A stretch of 64,000 nt of DNA from contig NZ_CP025430.1 of the NCBI RefSeq assembly GCF_002847445.1, positions 1,364,001 through 1,428,000 on the forward strand, given 5' to 3'. Source of the stretch: Paracoccus zhejiangensis. GTDB taxonomy: Bacteria; Pseudomonadota; Alphaproteobacteria; Rhodobacterales; Rhodobacteraceae. The stretch's first letter is position 1. Each line of letters opens with the position of its first letter. Shown here one piece after another: positions 26,656 to 35,523 of the stretch. The notes under the pieces were generated by a model. That model ran no database searches. It was not told the origin of the DNA and saw only the letters and a list, made by a program, of their open reading frames with translations. The translations under genes and the position numbers were made by a program.

Positions 26656-27825
26656 TCAGGCCAGAATGCGCGGATCGTCCCCCATGTCCAGACCCGGAAA
26701 GATGCTGGTCTCCAGCTGGTTGCGCGGGATGCCATAGAGGCCCGCCATGGCCCAGGCCGCATGGGCGCGCACATCGCGCAGGGGCATCAGGTCGCGCCCG
26801 GCATAAAGATCGCCCTCGCCCAGCCCCGGCCAGTCGCCGATGACCCGGCCGCCGCGGATCGCGCCCCCCGCCATCAGCATCGCGCCGCCGGTGCCGTGAT
26901 CGGTGCCGTTCGAGCCGTTCTGCCGCGCGGTGCGGCCGAACTCGGTCATCGCCAGCACCGTGGTCTTGGCCCAGTTCGCCCCCAGCCCCTCGCGCAGCGC
27001 AAGGATCGCATCCGACAGCCGCGTCATCGCCTTGCCGATCACGGCGGGCTGGTTGGCATGGCTGTCCCATCCGGCGACCGAGAAGCTGGCGATCCGGGTC
27101 TCGCCGTTCAGCCGCGTGGCCGCGAAGCGCCCCAGCCCGGCGGCATCGGCGCGGCTGCGCCGTTCGGGCTGCATGGTCTCGGCGGCGATCTGGTTCGCCT
27201 CTGCCGCCGCGTCGCGGAACAGCGCGTCCTCGTGATAGAGGTGATCCAGCAGCAGCTGCGCCTGCGGCGACAGCTCCAGCTCGGCATCGGGCGCCCAGCT
27301 GCGTGCCGGTGCCTTGCCCGACAGGATCAACATCTCCTCGACCCCGACCGAATAGGCGGTCTCGGACATTGCCCCCGGCATCGCCTGCAACAGCCGGTTC
27401 AGCCAGCCACCCTGGCGGAAGCGCACCGGCAGGTCATTGCCGGTTCCGGCCTCCAAGAGGTCCTGCCCATCGAAATGGCTGCGCTTGTCGCGGTAGGGGG
27501 TCGAGACCGCCGGCACGAAGCCCAGCTCGCCCGCCTGCCACAGCGGGTAAAGCGCCGAGAGGCCCGGATGCAGCGCATAGAAGCCATCGAGATCCAGCGC
27601 CCCTTTGGCCGGCCCCATCGCCAGCGTCGGGCGGAGGCGCGCCAGTTCCGGGTCGCCATAGGGCTGCAAGACATCCAGCCCGTCCATCGCCCCGCGCAGG
27701 ATGATGACGACCAGCCGGTTCTCGCCCGGGGCGGCGGCAAAGCTCATGCTGCTGAGCAAGGGATGGGCGGCGGCGGAACAGCCGATCAGGGCGGTGGATT
27801 TCAGAAACAGCCGGCGGCTCAGCAT
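26656..27825 (-). CDS. DUF1501 protein with Tat signal
   Basis: A 389-residue protein of the DUF1501 family, related to the alkaline phosphatase/sulfatase superfamily. A textbook Tat signal starts it (SRRLFLKS at residues 3-10, then a hydrophobic stretch ending SFAAAP), so it is exported folded. Conserved blocks include LVVIILRGAMDGLDVLQPYGD, GWDSHANQ and TVLAMTEFGRTARQNGSNGTDHGTGGAM, whose Asp/His residues could bind metal. It sits nine bases after the DUF1800 gene; the two families are nearly always paired in bacteria. The biochemical role is not established. Confidence 0.92.
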   Translation of the reverse strand: MLSRRLFLKSTALIGCSAAAHPLLSSMSFAAAPGENRLVVIILRGAMDGLDVLQPYGDPELARLRPTLAMGPAKGALDLDGFYALHPGLSALYPLWQAGELGFVPAVSTPYRDKRSHFDGQDLLEAGTGNDLPVRFRQGGWLNRLLQAMPGAMSETAYSVGVEEMLILSGKAPARSWAPDAELELSPQAQLLLDHLYHEDALFRDAAAEANQIAAETMQPERRSRADAAGLGRFAATRLNGETRIASFSVAGWDSHANQPAVIGKAMTRLSDAILALREGLGANWAKTTVLAMTEFGRTARQNGSNGTDHGTGGAMLMAGGAIRGGRVIGDWPGLGEGDLYAGRDLMPLRDVRAHAAWAMAGLYGIPRNQLETSIFPGLDMGDDPRILA

Positions 27826-27834
27826 GATCGCCCC

Positions 27835-29205
27835 CTATCGCCTGTTGAAGTCGTTCGAGGCCAGCACCATCGCCACCCCCTCGCGCGCCGATTCCGCCTT
27901 GGGAACGGCCCAGTTCAGCGCCTCGCCGGCGGTCGACCCCAGCGCCGTGTGCAGGAAATCGCGCGGGTCGGGCAATGTCTCGACCAGTCGCGAAGGCTGC
28001 TTCAGCGAGAACTCGATCCGCGCCGCCAGCCCCTGCGGGGTGATCCAGTCGGCGGCCGGTTCGGCCCAGCCATCGGGACCGACCGGCTGGTACCAGGGCT
28101 GACCCATCCGGGTCAGCGCGGCGCCGAAATCGTTCCTGATCCGCCGCGGTTCGATGGCGAGGATCGCCTGCCCCGACACGCCAAGCGCGCGCAAAGTGCT
28201 GGCCAGATAGTCGAAGGGCTGGCGCACCTTCTGGCGGAACTGGGCAGCCAGATCGGGATGGCCGACCAGCACCGCATAGACCTGCGACAGATCGCCGCCG
28301 CTCTCGCCCCAGGTGGCAGCCAGCTCATCCACCAGTGCCGGGCTGGGCTCGTCGGCGACGAAATGCACCGCTAGCTTCCGCGCGAGGTGGCGGGCGGTGT
28401 CGGGATGGCGCGCCAGATCGGTCAGCACCGCATGGATATCCTCGATCCGCGCCGGGCCGTCGCCGCCATAGCTGCGGCCCAGCACGGTTTCGGCCCCCGG
28501 CTCGGCCCAGTTCTTCAGGAACAGCTCGTCGGTCTTGGGCCGAAACACCAGCCCGGTCAGCAATTCCGCCAGCTGCCGCACATCGTCCTGGTCATAGCCC
28601 GCATCGACGCCAAGCGTGTGCAGCTCGATCGTCTCGCGGGCAAGGTTCTCGTTCAGGCCCATCCTGCGGTTCGGGTTGTTTCGCGCAGCGCGGGAATTGG
28701 GCCCGATCGAGCGGCCCTGGTCGAGGTAGCGCAGCATCATCGGATGGGTGTTGGCGGCGATCAGCATCGCCTCGAACCGCCCGCCGAGATGCGGCCGGAT
28801 GGCCTCGTCGATGAAGGCCAGGCGCAGATGGTGGGTGTTGGTGGCGTTCGAACGGGTGGTGAAGTGATCGGACCAGAACTGCACCAGCCGCTCGCCGAAA
28901 CCGGCAGGGGCATCCACCGCGCGGGCCAACCGCTGGCGCAGCTCGACCATCGGCATCAGCGCCAGTTCCCGGTTCAGGGCGCGAAACTCTGCCTGCCCCT
29001 CGCTGCCGCTGTCCATGCGGTTCCGGCCAAGGGCCAAATGCCGGCCAATCACCTCGCGCGCCTGTTCGAGCGTCACCGCCTCAGGCCCGGGCGCGGCGGC
29101 GGCCACGCTGTCCAGCACCTCGCCCGGGGTCGCGGGCGGCGGCATCAGCGGCGACAGGCCATATCCCAGCCTTATGGCCGCAAGTTCGGGAAAGGAAACC
29201 GACAT
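27835..29205 (-). CDS. DUF1800 protein, partner of DUF1501
   Basis: A 456-residue protein with the DUF1800 hallmarks: RLGYGLSP near the start, FWSDHFTT (about residue 115), NENLARETIELHTLGVDAGYDQDDVRQLAELLTG and WLTPQG-like blocks near the end. It lacks any recognisable signal peptide although its partner DUF1501 has a Tat signal. Export as a hitchhiker, or a cytoplasmic role, are the two options. The start at 29205 has no strong ribosome site and lies only about 20 bases from the aspS hairpin, so some expression may come from read-through of that hairpin. Confidence 0.9.
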   Translation of the reverse strand: MSVSFPELAAIRLGYGLSPLMPPPATPGEVLDSVAAAAPGPEAVTLEQAREVIGRHLALGRNRMDSGSEGQAEFRALNRELALMPMVELRQRLARAVDAPAGFGERLVQFWSDHFTTRSNATNTHHLRLAFIDEAIRPHLGGRFEAMLIAANTHPMMLRYLDQGRSIGPNSRAARNNPNRRMGLNENLARETIELHTLGVDAGYDQDDVRQLAELLTGLVFRPKTDELFLKNWAEPGAETVLGRSYGGDGPARIEDIHAVLTDLARHPDTARHLARKLAVHFVADEPSPALVDELAATWGESGGDLSQVYAVLVGHPDLAAQFRQKVRQPFDYLASTLRALGVSGQAILAIEPRRIRNDFGAALTRMGQPWYQPVGPDGWAEPAADWITPQGLAARIEFSLKQPSRLVETLPDPRDFLHTALGSTAGEALNWAVPKAESAREGVAMVLASNDFNRR

Positions 29206-29220
29206 CTCTGACCATCAACA

Positions 29221-29250
29221 CAAAACGCCGGAGGCAGGGCCCCCGGCGTC
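29221..29250 (-). terminator. Hairpin after aspS
   Basis: ACGCCGG (29225-29231) pairs with CCGGCGT (29243-29249). On the minus strand TTTTG follows. It lies 31 bases past the aspS stop and only 20 bases before the DUF1800 start codon. Confidence 0.65.
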
Positions 29251-29280
29251 TTATCGCATGCCCCGAAGCGGGATGTCAGA

Positions 29281-31056
29281 TCACTCTTTCGGCAGGGCGC
29301 GCAGGCGCAGTTCGCGCATCTGTTCGTTGGTGGGCTCGGACGGCGCGCCCATCATCAGATCCTCGGCCCGCTGGTTCATCGGGAACATGATGACCTGACG
29401 GATGTTCACCTCGTCCGCCAGAAGCATCACGATCCGGTCGATCCCGGCCGCGCAGCCCCCGTGCGGCGGGGCGCCATAGCGGAAGGCCTTGACCATGCCG
29501 CCGAACCGCTTTTCCACCTCGTCATGGCCGTAACCCGCCAGTTCGAAGGCCTTGAACATGATCTCGGGCTTGTGGTTGCGGATCGCGCCGGAAATCAGCT
29601 CGTAGCCGTTGCAGGCCAGATCGTATTGATAGCCTTTCACTGCCAGCGGATCGCCGTTCAACGCCTCAAGACCGCCCTGCGGCATCGAGAAGGGGTTGTG
29701 GCTGAAGTCGATCTTGCCCTCGTCGGTCTTCTCATACATCGGGAAATCGACGATCCAGGCGAATTTGAACTGGTTTTCCTGCGTCAGACCCAGTTCGCGA
29801 CCGATCTCGTTCCGGGCGCGGCCGGCGACGGGTTCAAACTGCTCGGCCTTGCCGCCAAGGAAGAAGGCGGCATCACCCTCGCCCAGACCCAGCTGCAGGC
29901 GGATCGCCTCGGTCGGCTCCGCCCCCAATGCCTTGGCGATCGGGCCGGCGGCCTCGGTCGAGCCATCCTCGGCCTTGCGCCAGAAGATGTAACCCATGCC
30001 CGGCAGGCCCTCTTTCTGCGCGAAGGCGTTCATCCGGTCGGCGAACTTGCGGGAGCCGCCGGTCGGCGCGGGAATGGCGCGGACCTCGGTGCCCTCCTGT
30101 TCCAGCAGCTTGGCGAAGATGCCAAAGCCCGAGCCGCGGAAGTGATCGCTCACATCCTGCATCTCGATCGGGTTGCGCAGGTCGGGCTTGTCGGAACCGT
30201 ATTTCTTTAGCGCCTCGGCATAGGGGATGCGCGGCCAGTTGACATCGACCGGGCGACCATTGCCGAATTCCTCGAACAGGCCCTGGATGACCGGCTGGAT
30301 GGTGTTGAACACATCCTCCTGCTCGACAAAGGACATCTCGACATCGAGCTGGTAGAAATCGGTGGGCGAGCGGTCGGCACGCGGATCCTCGTCGCGGAAG
30401 CAGGGCGCGATCTGGAAATAGCGGTCGAAGCCCGCGACCATGATCAGCTGCTTGAACTGCTGGGGGGCCTGCGGCAGGGCATAGAACTTGCCCGGATGCA
30501 GGCGCGAGGGCACGAGGAAGTCGCGCGCGCCCTCGGGGGAAGACGCGGTGATGATCGGGGTTTGGAACTCGGTAAAGCCCTGATCCCACATGCGGTTGCG
30601 GATCGAGCGGACGACCTTCGAGCGCAGCATGATGTTCTGGTGCAGGCTTTCGCGGCGCAGGTCGAGGAAGCGATAGGCGAGGCGCGTTTCCTCGGGATAT
30701 TCCTGATCGCCGAAGACCGGCAGCGGCAGCTCGTCGGCGGGGCCCAGCACCTCCAGCCCGGTGGCATAGACCTCGATCTCGCCGGTCGGCAGCTTGGGGT
30801 TGATCAGGCTGGCATCGCGCAGCTTGACCCGGCCATCGACGCGGATGACGGTCTCGGCCTTCAGCTTCTCCATCGCGGCAAAGGCCGGGCTATCGCTGTC
30901 GGCGATGACCTGGGTCATGCCGTAATGGTCGCGCAGGTCGACGAACAGCACGCCCCCATGATCGCGCACGCGATGAACCCAGCCCGACAGGCGGATGGTT
31001 TCCCCGGCATTGGCGGCGGTCAGTTCGGCGCAGGTATGGCTGCGATAGGCGTGCAT
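29281..31056 (-). CDS. aspS: Aspartate-tRNA ligase
   Basis: A 591-residue class II aminoacyl-tRNA synthetase that charges tRNA-Asp, and in species with GatCAB may also mischarge tRNA-Asn. The OB-fold anticodon domain is at the N-terminus ([26 protein letters not shown]). Motif 2 follows ([20 protein letters not shown]), then a bacterial insertion domain near 290-400, and motif 3 ([25 protein letters not shown]). Length is normal. It is the last gene of a leftward run (GH25, CPBP, VOC, aspS), with 51 bases between the VOC gene and its ATG. Confidence 0.97.
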   Translation of the reverse strand: MHAYRSHTCAELTAANAGETIRLSGWVHRVRDHGGVLFVDLRDHYGMTQVIADSDSPAFAAMEKLKAETVIRVDGRVKLRDASLINPKLPTGEIEVYATGLEVLGPADELPLPVFGDQEYPEETRLAYRFLDLRRESLHQNIMLRSKVVRSIRNRMWDQGFTEFQTPIITASSPEGARDFLVPSRLHPGKFYALPQAPQQFKQLIMVAGFDRYFQIAPCFRDEDPRADRSPTDFYQLDVEMSFVEQEDVFNTIQPVIQGLFEEFGNGRPVDVNWPRIPYAEALKKYGSDKPDLRNPIEMQDVSDHFRGSGFGIFAKLLEQEGTEVRAIPAPTGGSRKFADRMNAFAQKEGLPGMGYIFWRKAEDGSTEAAGPIAKALGAEPTEAIRLQLGLGEGDAAFFLGGKAEQFEPVAGRARNEIGRELGLTQENQFKFAWIVDFPMYEKTDEGKIDFSHNPFSMPQGGLEALNGDPLAVKGYQYDLACNGYELISGAIRNHKPEIMFKAFELAGYGHDEVEKRFGGMVKAFRYGAPPHGGCAAGIDRIVMLLADEVNIRQVIMFPMNQRAEDLMMGAPSEPTNEQMRELRLRALPKE

Positions 31057-31107
31057 GGCGGACCTCTTTCGTTCAGCCCCTGCTCAAAGCGCGGCGCGGG
31101 GCGGAAG

Positions 31108-31464
31108 TCAAGCGCGCGGCTGCCAAAGTTCGATCGGATTGCCCTCGGGATCGTGGATTCGCGCGAAAGTCCCGACCTCGCTGTCCCATTCCTCGGGCCG
31201 GGTCTCGACCGCGATGCCGGCGGCCTGCAACCGGGCGATCATGCCGGCCAGATCGTCCACCCGCAGGTTCAGCAGCCATCGCCGGTCGGCGGGGAAATAG
31301 TCGGTATCGTGGCGGAAGGGCGCAAGGATGGTCGGACCCGCCGCCTGCTGCCACGGCCCCTCCCCCAGCCAGCCGATGCCCAGGTGCCGGTCATACCAGG
31401 CGGCCAGCGCCTCAGGGTCGCGGGCGCGAAAGAAGAAGCCGCCGATGCCGGTTACGCTGGCCAT
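31108..31464 (-). CDS. VOC-family protein
   Basis: A 118-residue vicinal-oxygen-chelate protein (GIGGFFFRARDPEALAAWYDRHLGI near the start, FARIHDPEGNPIELWQP at the end). The terminal glutamate of NPIELWQP is the usual metal or substrate position. The first conserved histidine is replaced by the GGFFF segment, as in many uncharacterised VOC proteins, so metal-dependent activity is uncertain. Twelve bases separate it from the upstream CPBP gene on the same strand. Function unknown. Confidence 0.88.
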   Translation of the reverse strand: MASVTGIGGFFFRARDPEALAAWYDRHLGIGWLGEGPWQQAAGPTILAPFRHDTDYFPADRRWLLNLRVDDLAGMIARLQAAGIAVETRPEEWDSEVGTFARIHDPEGNPIELWQPRA

Positions 31465-31476
31465 GCCCCTGCCCCC

Positions 31477-32136
31477 TCAGAACGGTCGCACCACGTTGCC
31501 GCTGTAGAAGTAATAGCCCATGCCGACCGCGAACAGCATGTTGCCCGCGACCGCATGCAGCATCCATGCGGCGGGGAAGCCGTGGCGCAGATAGGCGCGG
31601 GCAAAGAACCAGCCGCCGATGAAGGTCATGATCGCCACGATCCAGGACCAGTACATCAGATGGGCGAAGGAAAACACCGCCGCATTCACCGCGATGCCCG
31701 CCTTGCCCTGCGGCAGAAGCGCGCCGTAGCGATGGAAGAACAGCGGCCGGAAGATCAACTCCTGCGGCAGCGCCGACAGGATCGGATAGAGCGCCCAGAT
31801 CAGCAGCAGGAATTCCGGCCGCGTGCGCAGGATGCCGAACATCGCCTCGGGGCGCGAGATGGACAGGATCACCACCCCGGCGACCAGCGTGGCCAGCGCG
31901 ATCCCGGCGATCTCGTGCCAGGGCATCCGCCGGCCACGGACCAGGTTGCGCCACTGGAAGCCGCCGGTGCGCCACAGAAGCACGAGGCCGACGAGACTGA
32001 AGAGGAACAGCGCCGTGAACATCCGCTCGGGCGGCAGGCAGAGGGCAATGGCCAGCGGCGCCCCGATATAGAGCGCCGCAAATTCAACCCAAAGCCAGCG
32101 TCGCGAGCCTATCGCGACAGATGCGTCTGCAGCCAT
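31477..32136 (-). CDS. CPBP/Rce1-like intramembrane protease, variant active site
   Basis: A 219-residue protein with six to seven membrane helices. Motif 1 reads PQELIFRPLFFHR, so the usual EExxxR is QExxxR with the first glutamate replaced. Motif 2 is FSFAHLMYW, and motif 3 MLHAVAGNMLF supplies a further histidine. Family members cleave prenylated or bacteriocin-like peptides, or have other membrane roles. The start codon at 32136 lies inside the upstream GH25 gene (28-base overlap); the open frame further upstream is a shadow of that gene. Confidence 0.88.
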   Translation of the reverse strand: MAADASVAIGSRRWLWVEFAALYIGAPLAIALCLPPERMFTALFLFSLVGLVLLWRTGGFQWRNLVRGRRMPWHEIAGIALATLVAGVVILSISRPEAMFGILRTRPEFLLLIWALYPILSALPQELIFRPLFFHRYGALLPQGKAGIAVNAAVFSFAHLMYWSWIVAIMTFIGGWFFARAYLRHGFPAAWMLHAVAGNMLFAVGMGYYFYSGNVVRPF

Positions 32137-32906
32137 CTTGCCCAATCCGCGCTCGACCCGGCAAAGGCGTTCAGGTCCACGTCGCCGCGGATGCCCGGAA
32201 CGATGCCGGTGCCGGTATATTGCCAGAAGGTCCAGCGCTGACCGGGATAGCGCGCGCGGGGATGATCGGCAACCGAGCGCAGCCAGAACTCGGCCCGCAT
32301 CGTGCCCAGCTGGTTGTCCTTGTAGAAGTCGACCGTGGTATAGATCAGCGGACGCTGGCCGTAGTGCTGGCCGACGATCTGCATGAAGATCTCGGCCTCG
32401 CGCTTGACCTCGTGCGGCGGCGGGCGGCGCGGGCAGGTGCGCGAATTGGTCCATTCCAGGTCGATGACCGGCGGCAACGCGCCGCGTTCACGCGGGACGT
32501 TGCGGATGAACCAGGCCGCCTGCTCGGCGCCCGAGCGGCAGAAGTAGAAATAATGATAGGCGCCGCGCGGGATGCGGGCCGCGCCGGCCTCGCGCCAGTA
32601 GCGCTGGAAGTTCGGGTCGCTGTGATCGCCACCCTCGGTCGCCTTGATGAAGGCAAAGCTGATCCCGGCGCCGCGCACCTGCGCCCAGTTGATGTCGCCC
32701 TGCCAGCGCGAGATGTCGATGCCGTGGACCTGGTGGCCATAGGGATGGCCCGAGCGCCAGATATGCGGATCGCTGTCGCCCAGCTGCGGCGTATTGCCGC
32801 CGACATAGACGGCCCCGCCCCCTCCGCCGCGCGACGGCGTGCGGCCACAGCTGACGACCATCGTCACCAGCATCATGGCCATGATCAGTTTTACCAGAAA
32901 TTTCAT
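32109..32906 (-). CDS. GH25 lysozyme-like lipoprotein
   Basis: A 265-residue protein with a lipoprotein signal (MKFLVKLIMAMMLVTMVVSC, C20), a Gly-rich linker and a GH25 muramidase domain. The GH25 signature is VHGIDISRWQGDINW with D64, and catalytic acidic residues lie in LPPVIDLEWTNSR. The core keeps FAFIKATEGGDHSDPNF and YHYFYFC. It should hydrolyse the MurNAc-GlcNAc bond of peptidoglycan from the periplasmic face of a membrane. The start at 32906 gives a correct lipobox; the frame is open to 32969. First gene of the leftward run ending in aspS. Confidence 0.92.
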   Translation of the reverse strand: MKFLVKLIMAMMLVTMVVSCGRTPSRGGGGGAVYVGGNTPQLGDSDPHIWRSGHPYGHQVHGIDISRWQGDINWAQVRGAGISFAFIKATEGGDHSDPNFQRYWREAGAARIPRGAYHYFYFCRSGAEQAAWFIRNVPRERGALPPVIDLEWTNSRTCPRRPPPHEVKREAEIFMQIVGQHYGQRPLIYTTVDFYKDNQLGTMRAEFWLRSVADHPRARYPGQRWTFWQYTGTGIVPGIRGDVDLNAFAGSSADWARWLQTHLSR

Positions 32907-33023
32907 TGCTGCCCCGAAACACTGCTCTGCTTTTTTTCCACTTATCGCAAAGCCGTGAACAAAAGTCACCGGGCCGTGTCGGTCACGACTGCGTCAGAAC
33001 GGTGAAAGGCAGGGGCGAAGGGT

Positions 33024-33070
33024 GGGCGAACTCGCAGCCCGCCCATCGGCCGGGGGCTGCCGTTCGGCCC
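33024..33070 (-). terminator. Long imperfect hairpin after the FAD-linked oxidase gene
   Basis: GGGCGAAC-TC-GCAGCCC (about 33024-33040) pairs with GGGCTGC-C-GTTCGGCCC (about 33054-33070), adjacent to the stop codon at 33071. It lacks a T-run. Confidence 0.4.
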
Positions 33071-34450
33071 TCAGCCCCTATCCGGCACCAGCTTCCCCGG
33101 GTTGAGGATGTTGTTCGGGTCCAGCGCTGCCTTGATGACGCCCATCACCGCCCAGGCCTCGCCATGCTCCTCGGCCATCAGCGCGCGCTTGCCGATGCCC
33201 ACGCCATGCTCGCCGCTGATCGTACCGCCGACCGCCAGCGCCCGCTCGGCCATGCGCCGGGCCAGCGCCTTGGCGCGCTTCAGTTCGTCCTCGTTGCCCG
33301 GCTCGACCAGCAGGGCCGAGTGGAAATTGCCGTCGCCGACATGGCCGAGGATCGGGCCGACCATGCCGTCCGCGGCGATATCCTCATGCGCGGCGGCGAC
33401 GGCTTCGGCCAGTTTCGACATCGGCACGCAGATATCCGTCACCATGGCCGTGCTGCCCGGGCGCACTGACAGCTGCGCCGGATAGGCCTGGTGGCGCATC
33501 TTCCACAGCGCGTTCCGTTCCTCGGGCGTCGCAGCCCATTGGAAACCCTGCCCGCCGAATTCCTCGGCCAGCGCGCCGAAGCTTTCGGCATCGGCGGCCA
33601 CGCTCGCCTCGCTGCCGTTGAACTCGATCAGCAAATGCGGCTGTTCGGGGAAATCGCGCTTGGCATAGCTGTTGAAGGCGCGGACCGACACCTCGTCGAT
33701 GAACTCGATCCGGGCCATCGGGATGCCCGACTGGATGGTGGCGGTGACGCAATCGACCGCCCCCTCCAGCGTCGGGAAGGCGCAGACGGCGGCGGCGATC
33801 TTCTCGGGCTGGCCATGCAGGCGCAGGGTCAGTTCGGTGATGATCCCCAGCGTCCCTTCCGAGCCGACCATCAGCGCCGTCAGGTCATAGCCGGCACTGG
33901 ATTTCGCCGCCCGCGTGCCGGTGCGCATGACGCGGCCATCGGCCAGCACCACCTCGAGCGCCAGGACATTGTCGCGCATGGTGCCATAGCGCACCGCCGT
34001 CGTGCCGCTGGCCCGCGTGGCGGCCATGCCGCCAAGGCTCGCGTTGGCGCCGGGATCGACGGGGAAGAACAGCCCGGTGGCGCGCAGCTCGGTGTTCAGC
34101 TCCTCGCGCGTCAGACCGGGCTGGATCGAGACCTGCATGTCCTCGGCCCGGATCTCCAGCACCTTGTTCATCCGGCTCATGTCCAGCGTGATCCCGCCCT
34201 TGACCGCCAGCGCGTGACCTTCCAGCGAGGTGCCGGTGCCCCAGCCGATCACCGGCACCAGATGCGCATTGCAGAGCCGGAGGATCGCCGAGACCTCCTC
34301 GGTCGTCTCGGGCCAGGCCACCGCATCGGGCGGCGGCGCGCTGTGATAGCTTTCCGAGGCGCCATGCTGGTCGCGGTCGACCTGGGTGACAGAGAGCCGC
34401 GCACCCAGAAGGGACTGCAATTCGGCAAGGACGGAATCGGGGATCGGCAT
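33071..34450 (-). CDS. FAD-linked oxidase, D-lactate/glycolate dehydrogenase (GlcD/Dld) type
   Basis: A 459-residue flavoprotein. The FAD_binding_4 domain covers about residues 40-170 (VIGWGTGTSLEGHALAVKGGITLDMSRMN and FPVDPGANASLGGMAATRASGTTAVRYGTMRDNV). The C-terminal oxidase cap ends in GGTISGEHGVGIGKRALMAEE and MGVIKAALDPNNILNPGKL. The family oxidises D-2-hydroxy acids, passing electrons to cytochrome c or the quinone pool. No glcE or glcF genes are adjacent, so D-lactate dehydrogenase (cytochrome) is more likely than glycolate oxidase. The start at 34450 follows AGAGG. Divergent from the GT8 operon, it shares the Pho-box-like region. Confidence 0.92.
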   Translation of the reverse strand: MPIPDSVLAELQSLLGARLSVTQVDRDQHGASESYHSAPPPDAVAWPETTEEVSAILRLCNAHLVPVIGWGTGTSLEGHALAVKGGITLDMSRMNKVLEIRAEDMQVSIQPGLTREELNTELRATGLFFPVDPGANASLGGMAATRASGTTAVRYGTMRDNVLALEVVLADGRVMRTGTRAAKSSAGYDLTALMVGSEGTLGIITELTLRLHGQPEKIAAAVCAFPTLEGAVDCVTATIQSGIPMARIEFIDEVSVRAFNSYAKRDFPEQPHLLIEFNGSEASVAADAESFGALAEEFGGQGFQWAATPEERNALWKMRHQAYPAQLSVRPGSTAMVTDICVPMSKLAEAVAAAHEDIAADGMVGPILGHVGDGNFHSALLVEPGNEDELKRAKALARRMAERALAVGGTISGEHGVGIGKRALMAEEHGEAWAVMGVIKAALDPNNILNPGKLVPDRG

Positions 34451-34517
34451 CACACAACCTCTGATAGGAGGATTGCAGCCTATCGCGCGCCGCGGGGATG
34501 GGAAAGCGCCCCCGCCA

Positions 34518-34573
34518 CTGTCATAATTCCTGCATGAAGCTGCCATCTTCATGTCATGCAGGGGAACTAGCCT
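34518..34573 (+). promoter_or_regulatory. Four tandem 11-base Pho-box-like repeats with spaced -10 element
   Basis: Units CTGTCATAATT (34518), CCTGCATGAAG (34529), CTGCCATCTTC (34540) and ATGTCATGCAG (34551) follow each other without gaps. Each is a 7-base core like CTGTCAT plus four bases, the PhoB direct-repeat pattern. Ten bases after the last core comes TAGCCT (34568-34573), the same spacing as in E. coli phoA. It would drive the GT8 gene at 34620. Confidence 0.7.
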
Positions 34574-34619
34574 TGCATCAGGTTCGTTTCAGGGTTGTGA
34601 GGCAAGGAACTGTTCCGCA

Positions 34620-35513
34620 ATGACATCTGAACGTATCAGCCAGTTCTCTCATCCGGTCGAATGGCGCAGCGGCTACCGCATCGCGCCGGGCCTTCGTGCC
34701 GAATTGCCGGCCCGGGCAGAGCGCGCTTTTGTCACGCTGGTGACGAATGCCGATTACCTTCCCGGGGCCGAGGCGCTGGTCCGCTCGCTGCGGTTGTCGG
34801 GCACCGATGCCGACATCGCGGTGATGCATCGCCATATCCCGGCCGAGGGGCTGGCGCGGCTGCGCGCGCTTGGCGCGCGGCTGATCGAGGCCGATCTTCT
34901 CCCCACCAGCGAGGGGTTCGACGCCCTTCACGCCCGCGATGCGCTGCACGCCCGCGCCGCCTTCACCCGCGGCAGCAAACCCGATTTCCACACGCCCCTG
35001 GACAATTTCGTCAAGCTGCGGCTGTGGCAGCTGGATTACGCCCGCTGCGTCTTCATCGATGCCGATGCGGTGGTGCTGCGGCCGGTGGACAAGCTGTTCG
35101 ATTTCCCCGAGTTTTGCGCCGCGCCGAATGTCTATGACGGGCTGGATGGGTTCCACCGGATGAATTCCGGCGTCTTCACCGCCCGCCCCGATGCCGAGAC
35201 CTTCCGCCGGATGCTGGCGCGTCTGGACCGGCCCGGCCTCTTCTGGCCGCGCACCGACCAGACCTTCCTGCAGGAGTATTTCCCCGACTGGCACGGCCTG
35301 CCGATCCAGTACAACCTCTTGCAATATGTCTGGATGAACCTGCCCGACCTTTGGAGCTGGAACGACATCCACATCCTGCATTTCCAGTATGAAAAGCCCT
35401 GGGACGATCACGCCAAATCGGCCGAACTGGCCCCGCTGATCGCGCTTTGGCGGCAGATCGCCGAGGGCGGGCCAATCCCGGACCTCGCCGCCCAGCAACG
35501 CCCGGCCGCGTGA
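34620..35513 (+). CDS. GT8-family glycosyltransferase (glycogenin-like)
   Basis: A 297-residue enzyme with the GT8 core. It starts AFVTLVTNADYLPGAEALVRSL and has the metal-binding DXD as FIDADAVVLRPVDKLFD. NSGVFTARPDAETFRRML and QTFLQEYFPDWHGLPIQYN follow, and the HxxGxxKPW element appears as ILHFQYEKPWDD. It transfers a sugar from a nucleotide donor to an unknown acceptor in the cytoplasm. The ATG at 34620 is preceded by AAGGAA. Ten bases downstream begins an NAD-dependent epimerase gene. The promoter has Pho-box-like repeats, so induction on phosphate limitation is predicted. Confidence 0.9.
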   Translation: MTSERISQFSHPVEWRSGYRIAPGLRAELPARAERAFVTLVTNADYLPGAEALVRSLRLSGTDADIAVMHRHIPAEGLARLRALGARLIEADLLPTSEGFDALHARDALHARAAFTRGSKPDFHTPLDNFVKLRLWQLDYARCVFIDADAVVLRPVDKLFDFPEFCAAPNVYDGLDGFHRMNSGVFTARPDAETFRRMLARLDRPGLFWPRTDQTFLQEYFPDWHGLPIQYNLLQYVWMNLPDLWSWNDIHILHFQYEKPWDDHAKSAELAPLIALWRQIAEGGPIPDLAAQQRPAA

Positions 35514-35523
35514 GCCTAACGCA

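Noticed and set aside
26761..28374. 537-residue frame antisense to DUF1501/DUF1800
   Set aside because: Arg/Gln/His-rich shadow spanning two real genes.
30496..32241. 581-residue frame antisense to aspS, VOC, CPBP and GH25 genes
   Set aside because: Crosses four well-supported genes; no domain pattern.
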